This document shows, one piece after another, positions 6,114 to 6,589 of a stretch of DNA of 6,589 nucleotides. The notes beneath the pieces were generated by a model. The model was given only the letters and a program-made list of their open reading frames with translations, searched no databases and was not told where the DNA came from. This DNA comes from Patescibacteria group bacterium (GTDB lineage Bacteria; Patescibacteriota; Minisyncoccia; Minisyncoccales; PEYH01), in NCBI GenBank assembly GCA_018901715.1, contig JAHIEL010000034.1, positions 1-6,589 of the forward strand. The letters run 5' to 3'. Each line of letters opens with the position of its first letter. Positions within the stretch are counted from its first letter, which is position 1. The position numbers and the translations under genes were made by a program.

Positions 6114-6135
6114 TCCCCGAAAGGGGATTTTTTTT
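6114..6135 (+). terminator. Intrinsic terminator in the pyrD leader
   Basis: TCCCC (6114-6118) and GGGGA (6123-6127) enclose a GAAA tetraloop (GNRA class, very stable), followed by eight Ts (6128-6135). This is a textbook Rho-independent terminator on the plus strand. No complete plus-strand gene precedes it, so it either attenuates pyrD transcription or ends a small RNA of about 105 bases from the promoter at 5997. Confidence 0.8.
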
Positions 6136-6141
6136 AAACCA

Positions 6142-6176
6142 GCTCTTTGACAATTTAGTTTAAGGGCACAAGATAA
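6142..6176 (+). promoter_or_regulatory. BoxA-like element overlapping a possible second pyrD promoter
   Basis: GCTCTTTGACA (6142-6152) differs by one base from the E. coli rrn boxA GCTCTTTAACA, the NusB/NusE binding site. The same bases contain TTGACA (6147-6152), a consensus -35, with a weak -10 candidate AGATAA (6171-6176) after 18 bases. A promoter here would bypass the upstream terminator. Neither reading is secure. Confidence 0.3.
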
Positions 6177-6180
6177 GGCG

Positions 6181-6187
6181 AAGGAGG
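6181..6187 (+). promoter_or_regulatory. Strong Shine-Dalgarno of pyrD
   Basis: AAGGAGG is a full match to the anti-Shine-Dalgarno. Two adjacent ATGs follow, at 6189 and 6192, one and four bases after the motif. The wider spacing favours 6192 as the pyrD start. The strength of this site contrasts with nrdD, nrdG and comEC, none of which has a clear one. Confidence 0.75.
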
Positions 6188-6191
6188 CATG

Positions 6192-6589
6192 ATGAAATTC
6201 TATAAGCTTTTCGGCAAAAAGATTAGCGCACCCTTTACTATCCCCTCAGGCATCGTTGCTACCGAGGTTTCTGTTCTTGAAAAGATTGCTAACGAGGTCC
6301 CGGAGATAGGAATATTAACCACCAAAAGTATTGGATTAAAACCAAGAGAAGGCAATAAAGAACCTATCATTGCTCAATACTTACCCCTTTCGTTTATCAA
6401 CGCTGTTGGCTTGGCCAATCCTGGAGCAGAAGAGTTTGCCAAGAAATTGTCGCGCATCACCATTCCCGGATATAAGTTTCTTTTGGTTTCTATTTTCGGT
6501 AAAGATGAGTTTGAGTTTGAAAAAGTAGCTAAAATACTTTTTGATTATGCCGACGGATTTGAACTTAATATCTCCTGTCCCCATTCTGA
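6192..6589 (+). CDS. pyrD: Dihydroorotate dehydrogenase, class 1-like, N-terminal part (cut by window edge)
   Basis: PyrD is the FMN enzyme that oxidises dihydroorotate to orotate, the fourth step of de novo pyrimidine synthesis. The 132 visible residues start MKFYKLFGKKISAPFTIPSG. They carry family landmarks: TKSI (44-47) with Lys45 at the conserved FMN/substrate lysine, then PREGN (51-55), NAVGLANPG (70-78, the conserved NxxGLxNPG loop) and ELNISCPH (124-131). The Cys at 129 corresponds to the catalytic base Cys of class 1 soluble enzymes, where membrane class 2 enzymes have Ser. No N-terminal membrane helix is present, which also argues for class 1. Subtype 1A or 1B cannot be told, and His131 replaces the usual Asn after CP. 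The ATG at 6192 is preferred to 6189 on Shine-Dalgarno spacing. It is divergent from nrdD and its leader looks attenuated. A related FMN oxidoreductase is a less likely alternative. Confidence 0.88.
   Translation, partial: MKFYKLFGKKISAPFTIPSGIVATEVSVLEKIANEVPEIGILTTKSIGLKPREGNKEPIIAQYLPLSFINAVGLANPGAEEFAKKLSRITIPGYKFLLVSIFGKDEFEFEKVAKILFDYADGFELNISCPHS

Noticed and set aside
6381..6584. 67-codon open frame on the minus strand
   Set aside because: Antisense to the well-supported pyrD coding region.
1..6589. CRISPR arrays, tRNA or rRNA genes, insertion sequences
   Set aside because: No regularly spaced repeats, cloverleaf-like segments, rRNA signatures or transposase coding were seen; the only mobile elements are the two inteins.

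Overview
This is a low-GC bacterial segment built around anaerobic deoxyribonucleotide synthesis. The organism cannot be fixed from 6.6 kb. The A+T-rich composition, compact overlapping genes, a NrdD carrying two large inteins, and a PyrD fragment with a class 1-type active-site Cys would suit a fermentative or anaerobic lineage such as Patescibacteria/CPR. That placement is an inference with moderate confidence at best.

Layout: positions 5829 down to 1 on the minus strand form one tightly packed gene string. First comes nrdD (class III anaerobic ribonucleotide reductase), then nrdG (its radical-SAM activase), which starts inside the last codon and stop of nrdD (ATGA overlap). Then comes comEC (DNA-uptake channel, cut by the window edge), which starts on the last base of the nrdG stop codon (TAATG overlap). 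The nrdD reading frame is about twice the family length because it holds two complete LAGLIDADG-type inteins, 396 and 408 residues long. Removing both leaves a 698-residue NrdD with ATP-cone, active-site Cys, C-terminal four-Cys zinc site and glycyl-radical Gly. More than half of the translated polypeptide is therefore intein. Intein 1 carries a helix-turn-helix-like insert and ends in Gly-Asn instead of His-Asn. Intein 2 carries a C2HC zinc-finger-like insert.

The roughly 360-base divergent intergenic region (5830-6188) is dense with signals. Facing left are a sigma70-like promoter for nrdD, a perfect DnaA box just upstream of its -35, and a palindrome resembling an NrdR box in its 5' leader. 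Facing right is a sigma70-like promoter for a class 1 dihydroorotate dehydrogenase gene (pyrD, cut by the right edge). Its leader holds a possible 23-codon leader peptide, two small hairpins each followed by a T run, and a strong intrinsic terminator with eight Ts. This arrangement resembles UTP-sensitive attenuation of the pyrBI type. A boxA-like/second -35 element and a strong Shine-Dalgarno precede pyrD.

Taken together, the window joins pyrimidine synthesis (pyrD), reduction of ribonucleotides to dNTPs (nrdD/nrdG) and uptake of external DNA (comEC). The shared theme is nucleotide supply.
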